Position numbers and translations under genes: made by a program. Shown here piece after piece: positions 24,201-37,115 of a DNA stretch of 64,000 nucleotides. Source of the stretch: Euptelea pleiosperma (taxonomy: Eukaryota; Streptophyta; Magnoliopsida; Ranunculales; Eupteleaceae); NCBI GenBank assembly GCA_035048495.1, contig CM068549.1:7361822-7425821 (forward strand). Direction: 5' to 3'. The notes beneath the pieces are model-generated. The model ran no database searches. It worked only from the letters and a program-made list of their open reading frames with translations, and was not told the DNA's origin. Numbering within the stretch: the first letter of the stretch is position 1; every line of letters starts with the position of its first letter.

Positions 24201-25227
24201 CTCACATTCATGATGTGGGCTCAAAAGGCCATGGGCCCATTTATTGAAGTGAAGCCTTGGCCCACTTTATTCAAGTGAGGCCTTGGCCATATAAGTTTGG
24301 CTTTGTGTGCCGCCATTGAAGGCCTTGGGGCCACATGATTAGATTAGTGAAGATAGAGGGATGATGATTGGGTCAAACTCGAGATTGGCGAACCGTTAGA
24401 TCTAGAGAGATCGAACGGTCCGAAGGATGATCTAAAGGTCCGATGGAAGATCTAACGGTGGAAAAGCTATGTGAGATGGGATGGAGCTAGAGAATAGAAG
24501 ATTAGAGGTTAGATGATGGAGATCGGAGGGTTAGGATGATCGATTTGAAGATCGGATGGTGAGATATAGGCACTTCATTCATGGAGAGGGGGATCGGAAG
24601 GTAGATCTTGGGATCTAATGGTAGGATGAGATGATCTATGGGTTAGATATCTAAAGAAATGGAGAGAGAATTAGGAGAGAGGAGAGAGAAAATAATACAA
24701 AATAAAGGCAAAAGAGCTGGCGGAGGGTCTTGAACCCTGATCTTCAATGTAATCTTCAATCGGCTTCACCAATCACGTAAGCCGTCATTTGATGCGGCTT
24801 TGAATCACTTTGGTCCGTCTCTTGGTCTTCAGCTTTGCCTCTCTCTTAGTTCTTTATCTGGCTCTATGATCCTCTGACTTGACCCGTACTTAGCCTGTAT
24901 CTTCTAGTCATAGCCTGTTGGCTCTTTAAGCTTTGATAGTAGGCTTCTATGATTGATCGTGGGTGCGTAAGTCTCGAGAATCGCCTGATCGGGTTTCCTA
25001 CAATAACGAAAAGCGCGTAATGAGACTTAATCGAAACGGCTTCATATCTAGACTTCCAGAAATGCGTTTAAAGCATGCAAATATACCATTTCGTCCAGAA
25101 AAGTGTATTCTACGCAATGAAAGAGACTCTTCCGTAGAAAAGTGTATAAATAGGGAAGTTTAACATAGGAGAGTGTCATAACGCTAAAGGATAATGGCTT
25201 AAAATAAGCACTTTTAAGCGAATATCA
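21216..25227 (-). mobile_element. Array LTR4 (alpha type)
   Basis: Same layout as LTR2, with hairpins at 22897 and 23329. No private variant noticed. Confidence 0.92.
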
Positions 25228-28200
25228 CAACCCCCAACCAGCATATTGCTAATCCTTAGCAATTAGTGCGAAATAAATGAGCTTAAAAGGGCTCTGCACA
25301 TGCTGCACACTTTTTTTATATTAGCTCAGGGAAAACACCATTCGTCAAATTATCATATGGATGTAAAAACAGTTACAAGCTAGCAGATAGTCATGATGTT
25401 TTGACAAGACTACAGACTGATAATCATGACCTAGAATAGTCAGACTCGACGTGTGTGTGTGGTCAACATTATCATCATCCGACAGTGAAGAGTTCCAAAT
25501 CACCTAAGAGATTGTATGCCTTGACCTCAAATCTCACTTGTAAAACACTCAGAAATTATCACTCGTCAGTGGTTTTATTTTTTTTCTCTCAATTTATATG
25601 TGAGGAGATATATTTAATATAAACATGCAAAAGATCTCACATATGTTTTATTTGAAGGAAGGACATTTTTAACAGAAGAAGATCCCATGATAGGAATATC
25701 ATTTCACTTCGGAACGTTAGATCAAACTCTATAGCTTCTCTTTCTCCATTCTCTACATTAATGATCGTGCTATCCTAGAATCAAGTAGGACTTTCATAGG
25801 TTGTAATGAGGCTTAGGTCAGGTGTAGAAAAATAAGGGGATACAGGATTTCAAAGCTTCTAAGAGGATATCTCGATTTTCTTGTATTTTCCTGTGGGTAT
25901 AGCACCATTATCTGTTTCTTTCCCTTCTTTTGTATTTTTCTATTTTTCTCGATATTTTTGAGACTGCTCATTTTCATCTTCAGCTCTTTCTATACTTTCT
26001 TTTCATATTTTCTTTTCATCTTGAACCACTTTCCTTTTCTTTGATTTTTCTTGACTTTTCTTTTCATGGTATACCCATATCAATCATTTCTCTATCCTTC
26101 TCAGAAGTAGGGTCGCGAGTCATACTTCGTAACTGGATTGGGTTATAGGTTAATGGGCTTAACAAGGAAAGGCTTTTCGTAAAGGCTCATAAGGGTTTCA
26201 AATGGTAGATATTTAAGGTAAGCTAAAAAGGCTGAAAGGTTTAAAAAGATGGCCTAAATCATTTTCTAGGGTTTGCACTCTCATGTAACATGTTTTGAAT
26301 AGATATAAAAAAGGTTCTGTCGTAATAATCCAATTTTGATGTCGTTCCGAGTTCCATGATCAATACAAAGGATAATGAGATCTCTCAACGAAATATTGCG
26401 GACATGAAGAAATAGTGAGTCATCTTGTGACTCGGATTTGTAGTATAACCCTCTGAAATGATGAAAGGCTCGAAAGCGTACTGGGTTAGGTCTCCACACA
26501 TATTCTTCTAGGATCTTTAGAGATTCTAAACTTAGGATGACTCTGATGATGAATGTGTACAATTTGTGCCAAATCTGAGTTTTTCTAAGTTTTCAAATCT
26601 GTTGTAGTCACGCTTGACTTGACTTGACTTGACTCAAAGCTAGCATGTAACACGGAAAATGTCATCCTTAATAAAACGATTTCACGGATATTTTCAACTA
26701 ATCAAAGTTAGGGTATTTGACACATTTTGGAAGTTCTAGAAAACATTGAAAATCATCGGAAAACACCTAAAAACACAATTTTTATTATATATATTTTTTT
26801 ATTATTTTATTATTTTTTATTTTTATATATTTTATAATTTTTTTGGAATTTTATCAAAATGAAAACATGAGTTTTGGTAAATACCCATCCCCAACCAAAA
26901 TATAGCACCGTCCTCGGTGTTTATAACCGAGACCAAAAAAAATGTTGAAATATCGGTAATGATGCAAGGAGTTTAGGGAGGATGTTACCAATGGGGCTTG
27001 AAATGAATACTGTCTAGTACCAGATGATTTTCTGTATTGAAGGTACCTGCATGAAAGATAGATATAGCAAATATGCATGCGACTCATGTAACTACGAATA
27101 CCGGAATTGCCTTTCCGACAGCGCTAAGTTTTACGTCTTCAGCCAGACACAACGGGAGTGATAAGCACCCCCAACCAAGTTGAAGCACAGGGAGACTGCG
27201 TGAATCATCAGTCATCCAGCTCATCAGTTGGAGCAGGACCGCTTCCATTTGAGCTAACCAAACCCAGCAGTAGTATGAGTAGGTTCTTTCTCAGTGAAGA
27301 CTGAGAGGTTTCTCTGACCGTGGTTAACAGAGCCGCAAACTCTGAAAGAGGAGCGGGTATGGGATTGCAGTATTGGGTCTCTCATCAGTAAGAGACTTAG
27401 CAAAGGGATTCTCTGACCATGGTTAGCAGAGCCGAAGACACAATGTGTATCGGGGATGGATTTTGTGAAGCAGACTCCAGTGGGGTTTACAGTAAGCACC
27501 CCTATCCAAGATTATGGTTTTGAAGATCGAAAGACTCTCAGATCGAATCAAACGATGTGGCAGTTGAAACCTTAGAAATAAGTCATAGAATCGGTTACAA
27601 GGAGACACTGGAGTAGTGATCCTAAATGATGCACATAGAGCAAGCAAGATAATCCTATGTCTAAAACAAATCAGAATAAGTTGAGGATTTATCTTGTTAG
27701 TTTGTGGGGTATTGTAGATTATGACAGTGGGCGGACCACTGGTTTATCTTGTTAACCGCCGGACTAACTTTGTCGCTCTTGGGTTCTCACTGGGATACAC
27801 TCTTCAAAGCAAATGCTTCAGTACTAACTCAAATTGATCGCAAGATAATCCGAAGCCTAGACAGACGTGCGGCACTTCGGCTGACTTAAGTACGCCCCAG
27901 ACTAACCGGATTTGTCAAGAAATGGAGATGAGTGTTCCATTAGTATAAGCTAGGGTTGGTTTGTGTTCCTAACCCAACAAATAAGCAGACCAACAAAGAA
28001 CCAGGGAAGCCACTGGTGAACTCGGTATACTTGAGTAGTAGGGACCTTTGGGTGTGTTAGACAACAGGGACCCACGCTCGTGGACTTATTCGACCTGGGA
28101 TGGATGGAAAGACTACGTGAAGGGGTGTCCTAGAACACCGATCTATTTTGGCTCTAGCTCTTGATTCTTTTTATTAGAGTGGATCTTGGGGATCAAAATC

Positions 28201-29252
28201 AGCTGGAATGATGAGGTGGGTGATGAAATCCCACCAGTTTCAAGTTAGAGCTGGGTCTGCTCAATTAGGGTTCATTAATTAACGACCACATCCACGCAGG
28301 GCGAATAAGTGTATGCAAAAAGCAAATAGACATGCGGCATTATAATGCACCCAATTGCACAGTATCGCACTCAAGGCGAGGGAAGAGACTTACCTCCCGT
28401 GGGCCACGCCACGGGGTCGCCTCTTTGGGGTAGGGAGGGGTATCTTCATGGGCTTGGGCCCAATTCCTTCGTAGTGAGCTTTCGCTCCCTACCCGCATTT
28501 AGAATCGCAATCCTGCATACGAATTAGTATATGATATGGGTCTAGGGTGTGGGAATATTTTTTTTGGAATGTCCCTGCCTTGTGTGGGTAAGCAATCAAT
28601 CAATCAATAAGGCAAGGTAAATTGGAAAGTTACTATTTATGAGAGTTGACTAAACAACTATCAACCCTCTAATAGACCTTTCCAATTTAACAGTTTCTCC
28701 AAGTTAGGAAAATTCTCTAAAATTAGTAGTTTCCTAAATCTGAAAACTTGCTAAATTTAGGGTTTCTTCCCGTGTTGGAAACCTTCCAAAAAGGGGACCT
28801 TCCACACCTAGAAATCCTCTAAAAATAAGAATTTCTAAGTATGGAATTTCATCAAATTCGAAAATTTTCCAAATAAGCTCGATTCCAATGAAATTTCCCA
28901 GGAATGGAAACCTTGCAAAGATGGAAACTTCCCAATTTGAAAAGCATCCAAAAATGCAATCTTCCCATATGTGAATATCCTAAAATGTGCAGAAATGGAA
29001 ACTAGCATTTTCAATTTTTTAATTTTTTGTGAGTTAGGCACTCAATCAAGGGTTTCTAAAACCCTCGAACACACATCTAGATATGGTAATAATCAAGGTG
29101 TCCGATTACAACTTTGCACCCGGCCTTCCGAGGCATGACAAAATAATAATAAAAATCTGCAAATAGAAAGTTTCCAAATGTCGGGATCTTTCCATTTACG
29201 TTGTCTTCATTCCTTTATGCATTCCTGTACACCAAGCGGCAACGGCGCCATT
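25228..29252 (-). mobile_element. Array internal region 4
   Basis: The most divergent internal copy, though still nearly identical. It shares T at 26810 and G at 27146 with unit 3. Private changes: C-to-T at 26888 (inside the second PPT-like motif), G-to-A at 28851 and G-to-C at 28899. Confidence 0.92.
29232..29250 (-). promoter_or_regulatory. Primer-binding site, unit 4
   Basis: Identical to the unit-1 PBS, 2 nt from the LTR start at 29253. By position this would be the 5'-most PBS of the array in element orientation. Confidence 0.8.
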
Positions 29253-32200
29253 TGAAATTAGGATTTTTCCGCGTCGTCAATTCGGAAACCCTAACTTCAA
29301 CAATATTTGTAAAATCCGATTATCTGCAAAATGTAACTTGTATAGCAGTACGTGTCGGATGTCGATCCGCACTCGGTGTGAGTTAGCACAATAAGGAATT
29401 AAAACTGACAAATAATATACACAGAGAAATGAGAATGGTGAAGAGATGAGAAGGGCGAGTCGATTTAAAAACATCATTCATTTGAGATTCAGAACACCAA
29501 AATGTCAAAAATCAAATTTCATTAATCATCAAAGAGTGCGTACATAAATCAAAATAACAGAAATAAAGAAAGCATGTAAGAAAGCATGTAAAGGGATGAG
29601 AGATGAAGAGGTAAGGGAAAGAAACGTCCATTGAAATCTCAGAGCTAAGGGCGCTACCGATCAAGAAGAGGATCGTCCAAGACTTCGATGAATGCTTCAA
29701 TCGTGGAGAAGGGTTTTGACAGAGAAGCATCCCATGACCTTTGGAGCTAAGGGCGCTACCGATCAAGAAGAGGATCGTCCAAATTTCATGGAATGCTGCT
29801 CAATCATGGAATCCACATCGACTCTTACCGGCCGACAAGGTAGATGTGAATTGGCTAATGTACTATAATGTGCCCTAAAAAGCTCACCTTTTCACTCGCA
29901 GAAAGGAGTCGGCCAAGTGAATAGGCGATCGGCCTGAGAAAGTGGCAAGAGGATCTAGAGAGAGAAAATAGACTTAGAGAGAGAAATCTCACTCTAGAGA
30001 GAGAACATGGGATTAGGGATGTCACGTCCCTTCCATGTCGTCTAGAGAGAGAAAGTGAGAGAAACTAGGTAGAGAGAGAAAGTCACTAACTCTAGAGAGA
30101 GAAAGTGAGGGTTTGGACACAGGTTTAGGGATGAGACGTCCCTTCTATGTCTATTAGAGAAAGAGAGAGAGAAAATGAAATGTAGAGAGAGAAACTAGGA
30201 TTTTTAGAGAGAGGAGAAATCCTAGAGAGAGAAAGTAAGAGAAGAGAGAGAAAGTGAGAATGTACCTCATGGTACTTACCGGAGATCGGAGATCGGAGAT
30301 CGGGATCTGCCGACGAATGAAGAATCGACCGTGATTGGCCTTACACCACGTGGAGGCTGGAGTGGTGCATGCAATGGTAGAATTGGCCAAGTGGATGGAT
30401 GGTGAAGGATTGCATGGGGTTGGCCATGTGGTGGAAGGTGGTTCGGCCATGTGAGTGCAGCCCATGGTGGTGGAGCATAACATGGAGAAATGCCAAGTAT
30501 GCTTGGATTGATCACGGTGGTGCCCAAGGTAAGAGCACATGGAGGAAAGTGTTGACACGTGCTTCCCACAGCCAAGAGAATGAGTCTGGCCAAGTGAATA
30601 TGTGTGCACACGTAGGTGCTCCATGTGGAGGAGTCAATGATGGACGGTGGTAGCAGGGGTGCTTGTACGTGGCTGATGCATGCACATGTGGAGGAGGTAA
30701 TGGCAACAACTTGGAAAGTTGTTGACTTGCAACTCAGATAGCCAAGGCGGTGATGATGATCTGTCAACGTTGCAACCAGCAAAGGAGATAGTAGATGTTG
30801 AAGTGGATGAATCCGTGCAGATTCTGATGAAGCGTGATGGAGGATTGATGGTCTGTGGTGGTGCTCGAATTAAGGTGGTTGCTTGAGAATCGTGGGAAGA
30901 CACGATCTGGAGTTGTAGGTGAAGAGAAGGAGACCGGAGTTGACCTGCAACTCCGGGAATGGTGTTATAGATGATGGTGAAGGCGTCCTCTTCAACACCT
31001 GCCGGAGTTGCAGGTGATGATTGGGCTGGTCGGTGCCTGCTGCATAAGGAGTTGCAGGCGGTGGATATGGAGGTGCACTTGGCTTGCAGGTTTGAGTTGC
31101 AGACTGTTGCTGTGCTCAAGCCATGGAAGGAGGCGATGGAGAGGATTGAGAAGAGGAGGAACGTCCAGCAAGAAGAGATCCCACCGGAGTTGCAGTCCGG
31201 TAACAAAACAAAAAAGGAGGAGAGGAAGGAGGGTGGAGAGTATAGACGTTCCCTTACCGCCGGAGTCCCTGGTTTTGGCCGGAAGCACACCTGCAAGTTG
31301 CAAGTTTAATGGTGGGACGTACGGTGGAGGAACCTGCAAGGTGCCCACGCCGGAGTTGAAGAAGACCGGAGTTGCAGGTCTGCAACTCCGGTAATGGTGT
31401 TGCAGCTCCATTTAGGGCGTTGCTAGGTGGATGGTGTTGACTTGCTGGTGGACGAGGCACCGTGTGAGGCTGTGGGAAGTGTTGGTGTTGCTGTTATGCA
31501 ACACCAACACGTTGCTGGAACAGAGTTACAGTCCGAGAACTGGAAGTAGCAACCACTGTTGCCGGACTGGTGTGGAGGAACGAATTGAAAGGGGAGGCGC
31601 TGTTGTGAAAGACCATGAGCAGGTAGAAGGACTTGCTAGTTCCGCCAGTCGTAGCAGCAGCTCTGTTGTGGAGGTTCTCAAGGAGAAGATCGGTGGCTGG
31701 GATGATCCTTCACAGCCTCTCTATCCAAACCAGCAACCTACGGTGGTAGAGAGAGGTGGAAGAAGTTGGATTTCAACCGGACGAGAAGGTTGCTGGTTCG
31801 GTACACCAGTTTGTGGAGGAAGAGGTGACTAGTGGTGACCTTGCTGCTAAGCATTTCAGACCTACAACTGAGTTGCAGGTTTCATGGAGGAGGAGCTCAC
31901 GTCTTTGCAGCAAGGGAAGCCTCCACGGTGGTAGAGAGTTCCCACGGATTTGCTGGATGCAAGTGCTGTCCAGCACATCCTCCCATACCGTGGAGGAGAT
32001 CCAATGGAGGAGGATGGTTGCTGCCCGGAAAGGAAATGAGCAGCCATTGTGAGGTGCGCCAACAGCAAGGTGGTGAGCCCGTTTTTGTGAAGGTGGAGGA
32101 ACAACAATCAACATGAGTCCGTGCTATTTGAGAGAGAGAGGGGGTTAGTTAGAGAGATATTAGGAAAATAGGTTAGAGGAATGATACGGGGGTTTCGTGG

Positions 32201-33264
32201 AATGAAGAGAGAGAAATGGTCAAGGAAGACCAATTCTCTCACATTCATGATGTGGGCTCAAAAGGCCATGGGCCCATTTATTGAAGTGAAGCCTTGGCCC
32301 ACTTTATTCAAGTGAGGCCTTGGCCATATAAGTTTGGCTTTGTGTGCCGCCATTGAAGGCCTTGGGGCCACATGATTAGATTAGTGAAGATAGAGGGATG
32401 ATGATTGGGTCAAACTCGAGATTGGCGAACCGTTAGATCTAGAGAGATCGAACGGTCCGAAGGATGATCTAAAGGTCCGATGGAAGATCTAACGGTGGAA
32501 AAGCTATGTGAGATGGGATGGAGCTAGAGAATAGAAGATTAGAGGTTAGATGATGGAGATCGGAGGGTTAGGATGATCGATTTGAAGATCGGATGGTGAG
32601 ATATAGGCACTTCATTCATGGAGAGGGGGATCGGAAGGTAGATCTTGGGATCTAATGGTAGGATGAGATGATCTATGGGTTAGATATCTAAAGAAATGGA
32701 GAGAGAATTAGGAGAGAGGAGAGAGAAAATAATACAAAATAAAGGCAAAAGAGCTGGCGGAGGGTCTTGAACCCTGATCTTCAATGTAATCTTCAATCGG
32801 CTTCACCAATCACGTAAGCCGTCATTTGATGCGGCTTTGAATCACTTTGGCCCGTCTCTTGGTCTTCAGCTTTGCCTCTCTCTTAGTTCTTTATCTGGCT
32901 CTATGATCCTCTGACTTGACCCGTACTTAGCCTGTATCTTCTAGTCATAGCCTGTTGGCTCTTTAAGCTTTGATAGTAGGCTTCTATGATTGATCGTGGG
33001 TGCGTAAGTCTCGAGAATCGCCTGATCGGGTTTCCTACAATAACGAAAAGCGCGTAATGAGACTTAATCGAAACGGCTTCATATCTAGACTTCCAGAAAT
33101 GCGTTTAAAGCATGCAAATATACCATTTCGTCCAGAAAAGTGTATTCTACGCAATGAAAAAGACTCTTCCGTAGAAAAGTGTATAAATAGGGAAGTTTAA
33201 CATAGGAGAGTGTGATAACGCTAAAGGATAATGGCTTAAAATAAGCACTTTTAAGCGAATATCA
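29253..33264 (-). mobile_element. Array LTR5 (terminal, alpha type)
   Basis: The outermost LTR at the array's 5' edge in element orientation. Private differences from LTR1-4 lie at 31426, 32851, 33160 and 33214. At 33214 it has G, as the beta LTR of E does, so LTR1-4 probably share a derived C. The 5 bp after it (33265-33269, TGGAG) should be one TSD copy; its partner is off the window. Confidence 0.92.
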
Positions 33265-33372
33265 TGGAGCGGACGAGAGAGAATAAAGAAGACCAGGGTT
33301 CAAGACCCTCAAAGGCTTTTATTTTTGTACTTTTTCTCTCACCTCTCTCTTATTTCTCACTCTATCTATTTT

Positions 33373-33463
33373 GGCCCATGACCTAAGCCCATGACCCAAG
33401 CCCATGACTCATGACCTAAGCCCATGACCCAGGACCCATGCCCATGCCCATGCTCATACCCAT
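33373..33463 (+). repeat. CCCATGAC(C/T) minisatellite
   Basis: About seven irregular copies of GCCCATGACCTAA-type units, decaying to CCCATG repeats at the right end. Confidence 0.75.
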
Positions 33464-33599
33464 TAGCAATTAGAAGAGAGAATCGGTCTCACTTGACTGA
33501 TTCATCTCTCCCCCATCTCTCTTCCTTAACTAACCCACTCCCAACCGTTGGATCTAGAGAGATCCAACGGTCATCATTTTTACAACAAGCAAAAAAAAA

Positions 33600-33607
33600 T
33601 TTATAAG
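33600..33607 (+). promoter_or_regulatory. TATA-like box in delta LTR
   Basis: TTTATAAG, 29 bp downstream of the palindromic GATCCAACGG block and followed by pyrimidine-rich sequence. This is the same motif as in the gamma LTR at 63450. Confidence 0.35.
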
Positions 33608-33723
33608 ACTTGGGTTGGTTCCCTCCCCCTTCTCTTCCTCTCTTTCTTCTTTCTTTCTCTTCTTCTCCACCTTTCTTCTCCGGTGAGCAACTCCGGCGAG
33701 CTCATCATTAACGCCTCCACCTC

Positions 33724-34400
33724 TGTCACGCCCCGAATCTAGATACCCTGATACGATCCAAAAATTCATGGATCGACCCGTACCCGAACGCAGAAGTGAT
33801 CCATAAATGTCCCCTAGTGGTCCAATTAGGTCAATTAGACAACTAAGGTTCATTCGAAAACCCACTACGTAAAAAAGAGTTTAGATGTAGAAAATAAATA
33901 ATTAAAATAATTCATAACTCAAACAATTCAATCAATCAATTAAGTATAAAGAGATGGAGATGAGAACATGCTCTCAATCAAAGGACTACATGCCCGTTAA
34001 AATAAATAAGTAATATTTTAAAACAATCAAAATAAAGTCTTCTAAAGTATGGGATCAACTCCCAAATCCTCGCCGATCTCCTCAAATGCACCAGAGTCTT
34101 TCGTCTCAAAATCATCTCACGTACCCGGCTCCTTAAAATCTGAAAATGGTATCGGTGTAGCACCATGAGCCGAGGCCCAGTAATACAATAGTGTGCATGG
34201 TATGATATCATACTATAAAAGTTTTTAACCAAGGTATGCATCTCAATCATATAATAAGGATGACATAAATATGATATGAATGCAAGTGAGTACGGGATGC
34301 CAATGCAACTAGTACCCATAACCACATAGGGTCTCCATCTCCTTCCTGCACTGGGAGCGGTCTCATTGACCCATCTACAGGATATAATAACATCTGGGGC
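33724..34400. mobile_element. Old family-B LTR, segment 1
   Basis: Starts TGTCACGCCCCGAATCTAGA, a typical plant LTR start. It aligns along its whole length with the younger copy at 37139. The preceding ACCTC (33719-33723) is a possible TSD half. It is interrupted at 34401 and continues at 37121-37138 and again from 59117. No coding potential seen. Confidence 0.75.
34396..34400. other. TSD GGGGC, left copy
   Basis: Matches 37116-37120. The uninterrupted younger B copy has a single GGGGC at the same place (near 37806), so the empty site is visible in this window. Confidence 0.95.
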
Positions 34401-35453
34401 TGAAAATAGGGTTTTTCTGCGTCGTTGGTTACGGAAACCCTAGAATCAACACATTTGTAATTTGATCCGCATTTTAATCCTGCAAAATATAAACTTTTGT
34501 ATAGGGATTCGTGTCGGATGTCGATCCGCACTCGGGGGTTAAGTCGCGCAATTCATGAACATGAAATGACGGATTTATCTCAGAAATTGTGGTGGGGTGA
34601 GAATGGTGAAGCGATTTAAAACATACTTAGTGATTTTTAGAGAGAGAAATTGCCAAAACCAACCAAAAACACAAAAGTAAACTAAGAACAAGAATTGAAC
34701 ACAATATTGCAAAATCAAACTAAATTTTATTCGAATCAAATGTTGAGATACAAACTTCTAATAAAAAGATAATAAAATGACAATTCTATAAAGCATAAAG
34801 AAAATAGAGATGGAGACCTAGAGAGAGAAAGCAGAGAGAGAAACACTTATTAGAGGGAAGTTTTTAGAGAGAGGAAGAAATAATAGAGAGGAAAAGAAAT
34901 TTTCCTAAGTCTTACCATTGAAATGGATTGGCAATGAAGGTTTGTGCAAGGTGGATCGACCGTGGTCTCCCACGAAAAGGAGAAGAACATGCCCGTGCGT
35001 GGTGGAGAAGAAGACCTGTAAGGATGATATCCAATGAGAATAAGTGCACACTGGTGTGGTTGTTGGATAAGGGAAGCTTTCAGGCTGGTAGAGTCGTGAG
35101 ATGGAACAGATCTTGAAGAGGGGCGAATCCAATGGTGATGGAGGAGAGACCGATTGCAGCGCATGCACCCTTGCTGGTCGAACCAGCAAGGGATGACGTT
35201 AATGGCCTTGGGGTGCAGATTCGGTGTTGCTGGGTGCAGCACCGGCTCAAACACTTGCTGCTGGCGGTATTTCTGGAAGTGAACGGAAGGCAGCAAGATG
35301 AGGGGGTCTGCAACTCCTCCGGTGATGGAGTTGCAGATGGAGGAGATCTCTGATATGGTGAGTAAGAGGGCGGAAGTCCACGCCGTTGATGAAGATGAGG
35401 ACGATGCTGCTTATCACGTCCAATGGATGCAAGCATTCGGTAATGGAGGTTGA

Positions 35454-35479
35454 CCGGAGTTGCAGGTTTGCAACTCCGG
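35454..35479. repeat. GTTGCAG hairpin (gamma-1, first)
   Basis: Arms CCGGAGTTGCA and TGCAACTCCGG across 4 nt. Confidence 0.85.
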
Positions 35480-35716
35480 TGTGGAGTTTAGGCGGAGAAG
35501 AAGAGGAGGCGTGGTTGCTGGACGGAGGACGTGGGGCGGTGCACCTGCAGGCGGTAACCAAGAAGGAGACTCTCCTTCTTCTTCCCCCCTTCTTCTCTCC
35601 TCCCTTTTCTTTTGTTTTCTTTCTTGCTTTAGAGAGGATGAAGACGGCGGTAGGAGAGAGAGGAGACAGAGGCGTACTGGAGGCGTACTGGACTGGTTGG
35701 GGGGGGCGCTGCCGGT

Positions 35717-35740
35717 CGGAGTTGCAGGCTGCAACTCCGG
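35717..35740. repeat. GTTGCAG hairpin (gamma-1, second)
   Basis: Arms CGGAGTTGCAG and CTGCAACTCCG; the outer C of the usual CCGG is a T on the left. Confidence 0.8.
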
Positions 35741-35889
35741 CAATGACGTGGTGAAGATCCCAAAAGGGGAGGGTTGCAGGCGGTGAAGGTTGCTAAAAAT
35801 CTGCTGATGTTGCAGGCGACTACGACAGCAAGCAAGGAAAGAGGATAAGTGAATGAGACATGTGGTGAGGTTAAAAGAGTTTCAGATGG

Positions 35890-35909
35890 CCGGAGTTTTG
35901 CAACTCCGG
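35890..35909. repeat. GTTGCAG hairpin (gamma-1, third, short)
   Basis: Arms CCGGAGTT and AACTCCGG across TTGC. The inner part of the usual stem has been lost. Confidence 0.75.
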
Positions 35910-37115
35910 CGAGAAATAGGAGAGGAAGATGAAGAAGAAGGTGAAGAAAAGAAGAAGAAAATGAGCCAAAGAAGAAGAAATCGTGGGGGGAGTTTTTGGG
36001 AAAGGAGAGGTGAAGATGGGAGAGGGATTAGGGTTCGAACGAACCCCTAACCTTCTCCTTTTAAAGCTTCCCTATTTCCTTTAATGGAAATAGGGGATTT
36101 TTGAAAATAAAAAAATAAGAAAAATAATTTTTTTTTTTTTTTTTTTTTTTTTTTAAGTAAAAACCTACTTTTCTATGGGGAATCTCCCCAATTAGTGGAC
36201 CCCCCATTTAATTAAAATTATTTTGAAATTCGCGGGGTCCACTAATTGGTCGGACAGCGGGTCGATGAAGATGGGCCCGGCTATTGGCCCTCATGGATTG
36301 ATGATGTCCATCGTCTCACAAGATGATGTGACAGACAGTCTGATGGCGATCGGATGGATGGTGACTTGATTGGGACTCAGATTGGTAGATCGACGGATCT
36401 AGAGAGATCCAACGGTCCGATTGAAGATCCAATGGTCCGATGGAAGATCCAACGGTCAGAAAGCTAAGGGAGATGAGATAGAGCCGATGGGCAGGAGTTC
36501 TGGGGTTAGGTCAGTAGATTCGAGGACCGAGAGATGAAGAGAGAGAGAATAAGGAGAGATGAGAGAGAAAGTATCAGAAAATAGAGAGAAAAGCACTGGC
36601 GGAGGGTCTGGAACCCTGGTCTTCACTGTGACCATCCTCACGCTTCTCCAGTAGAGTCGACCATCATTCTTTGCTGACTCATGTGGCTTTAAACGCTTTG
36701 GTCCGTCTCTTGGTCATTGGCTCTCCTACTCTCTTCGTTCTTTGGGCTGGCTTTTTGGTCATCTTATTCAGCCCATATTTGGCCCGTATCTTCTAGTCAT
36801 AGCATGTGGGCTTGTTAAGCTTTGATAATGGGCTTTCATGATCGATTTGGGCCCACAAGTCTCGAGAATCGTCCCATCGGGGTTTCCTGCGACAGAAGAA
36901 GCGCGTAATGAGACTTTATCAGAACGGCTTAATATTTAGACTTCCGAAAATGTGTTTAATGCATGCAAATATACCATTTCGTCCAGAAAAGTGTGTTCTA
37001 CGCAACAGAAGAGACTCTTACGTAGAAAAGTAGGTAAATAGAGTATTTTACGTAGGAGAATGCAATAACGCTAAAAGGATAATTGCTTAAAATAAGCACT
37101 TTTGAGTGAATATCA

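Larger units (their letters stand above)
1..33264 (-). repeat. Tandem array of LTR-internal retrotransposon units, 8037-bp period
   Basis: The same sequence recurs at 8036-8037 bp spacing across the first 33 kb. Each period is one LTR (TG...CA in window orientation, starting TGAAATTAGG and ending GCGAATATCA) followed by one internal region. Adjacent units share LTRs: LTR(partial)-int-LTR-int-LTR-int-LTR-int-LTR. The minus orientation follows from the PBS lying beside the left end of each LTR. Copies differ at only about a dozen sites found by eye. The array ends cleanly at an LTR terminus at 33264; the left end is outside the window. Unequal LTR-LTR exchange or amplification of a one-LTR circle would both give this layout. 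Confidence 0.95.
33265..33723 (+). mobile_element. Divergent LTR fragment (delta), plus orientation
   Basis: The order of features matches the other LTRs read in reverse: a CCAGGGTTCAAGACCCTC block, CT-rich sequence, CCGTTGGATC/GATCCAACGG inverted repeat (33546-33571), TATA-like TTTATAAG (33600-33607), a pyrimidine-rich stretch, then CTCCGG/AACTCCGG motifs. It is flanked by the array on the left and broken at 33724 by a family-B element. The overlapping short open frames look spurious. Confidence 0.6.
34401..37115 (-). mobile_element. Solo LTR gamma-1 (2715 bp), TSD GGGGC
   Basis: A complete LTR from TGAAAATAGGG to GTGAATATCA, flanked by GGGGC on both sides with no internal region: a solo LTR left by LTR-LTR recombination. 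It contains three GTTGCAG hairpins, a palindrome with arms CCCTATTTCC/GGAAATAGGG (36070-36095), a T tract (about 36127-36154) and three 20-bp GATCCAACGGTCCGATTGAA-type repeats (about 36406-36460). Confidence 0.93.

Noticed and set aside
1..33264. CRISPR-like or simple centromeric satellite reading of the repeats
   Set aside because: The 8037-bp period resolves fully into LTR and internal regions with PBS and PPT; there are no short spaced repeats.
33265..33269. TGGAG as a proven TSD of the array
   Set aside because: The partner copy would lie left of the window, so it cannot be confirmed.
36035..36052. GGTTCGAACGAACC as a pol III B-box (tRNA or SINE promoter)
   Set aside because: It resembles GGTTCGANTCC only in part, has no A-box at the right spacing and is a palindrome just downstream of the LTR TATA.
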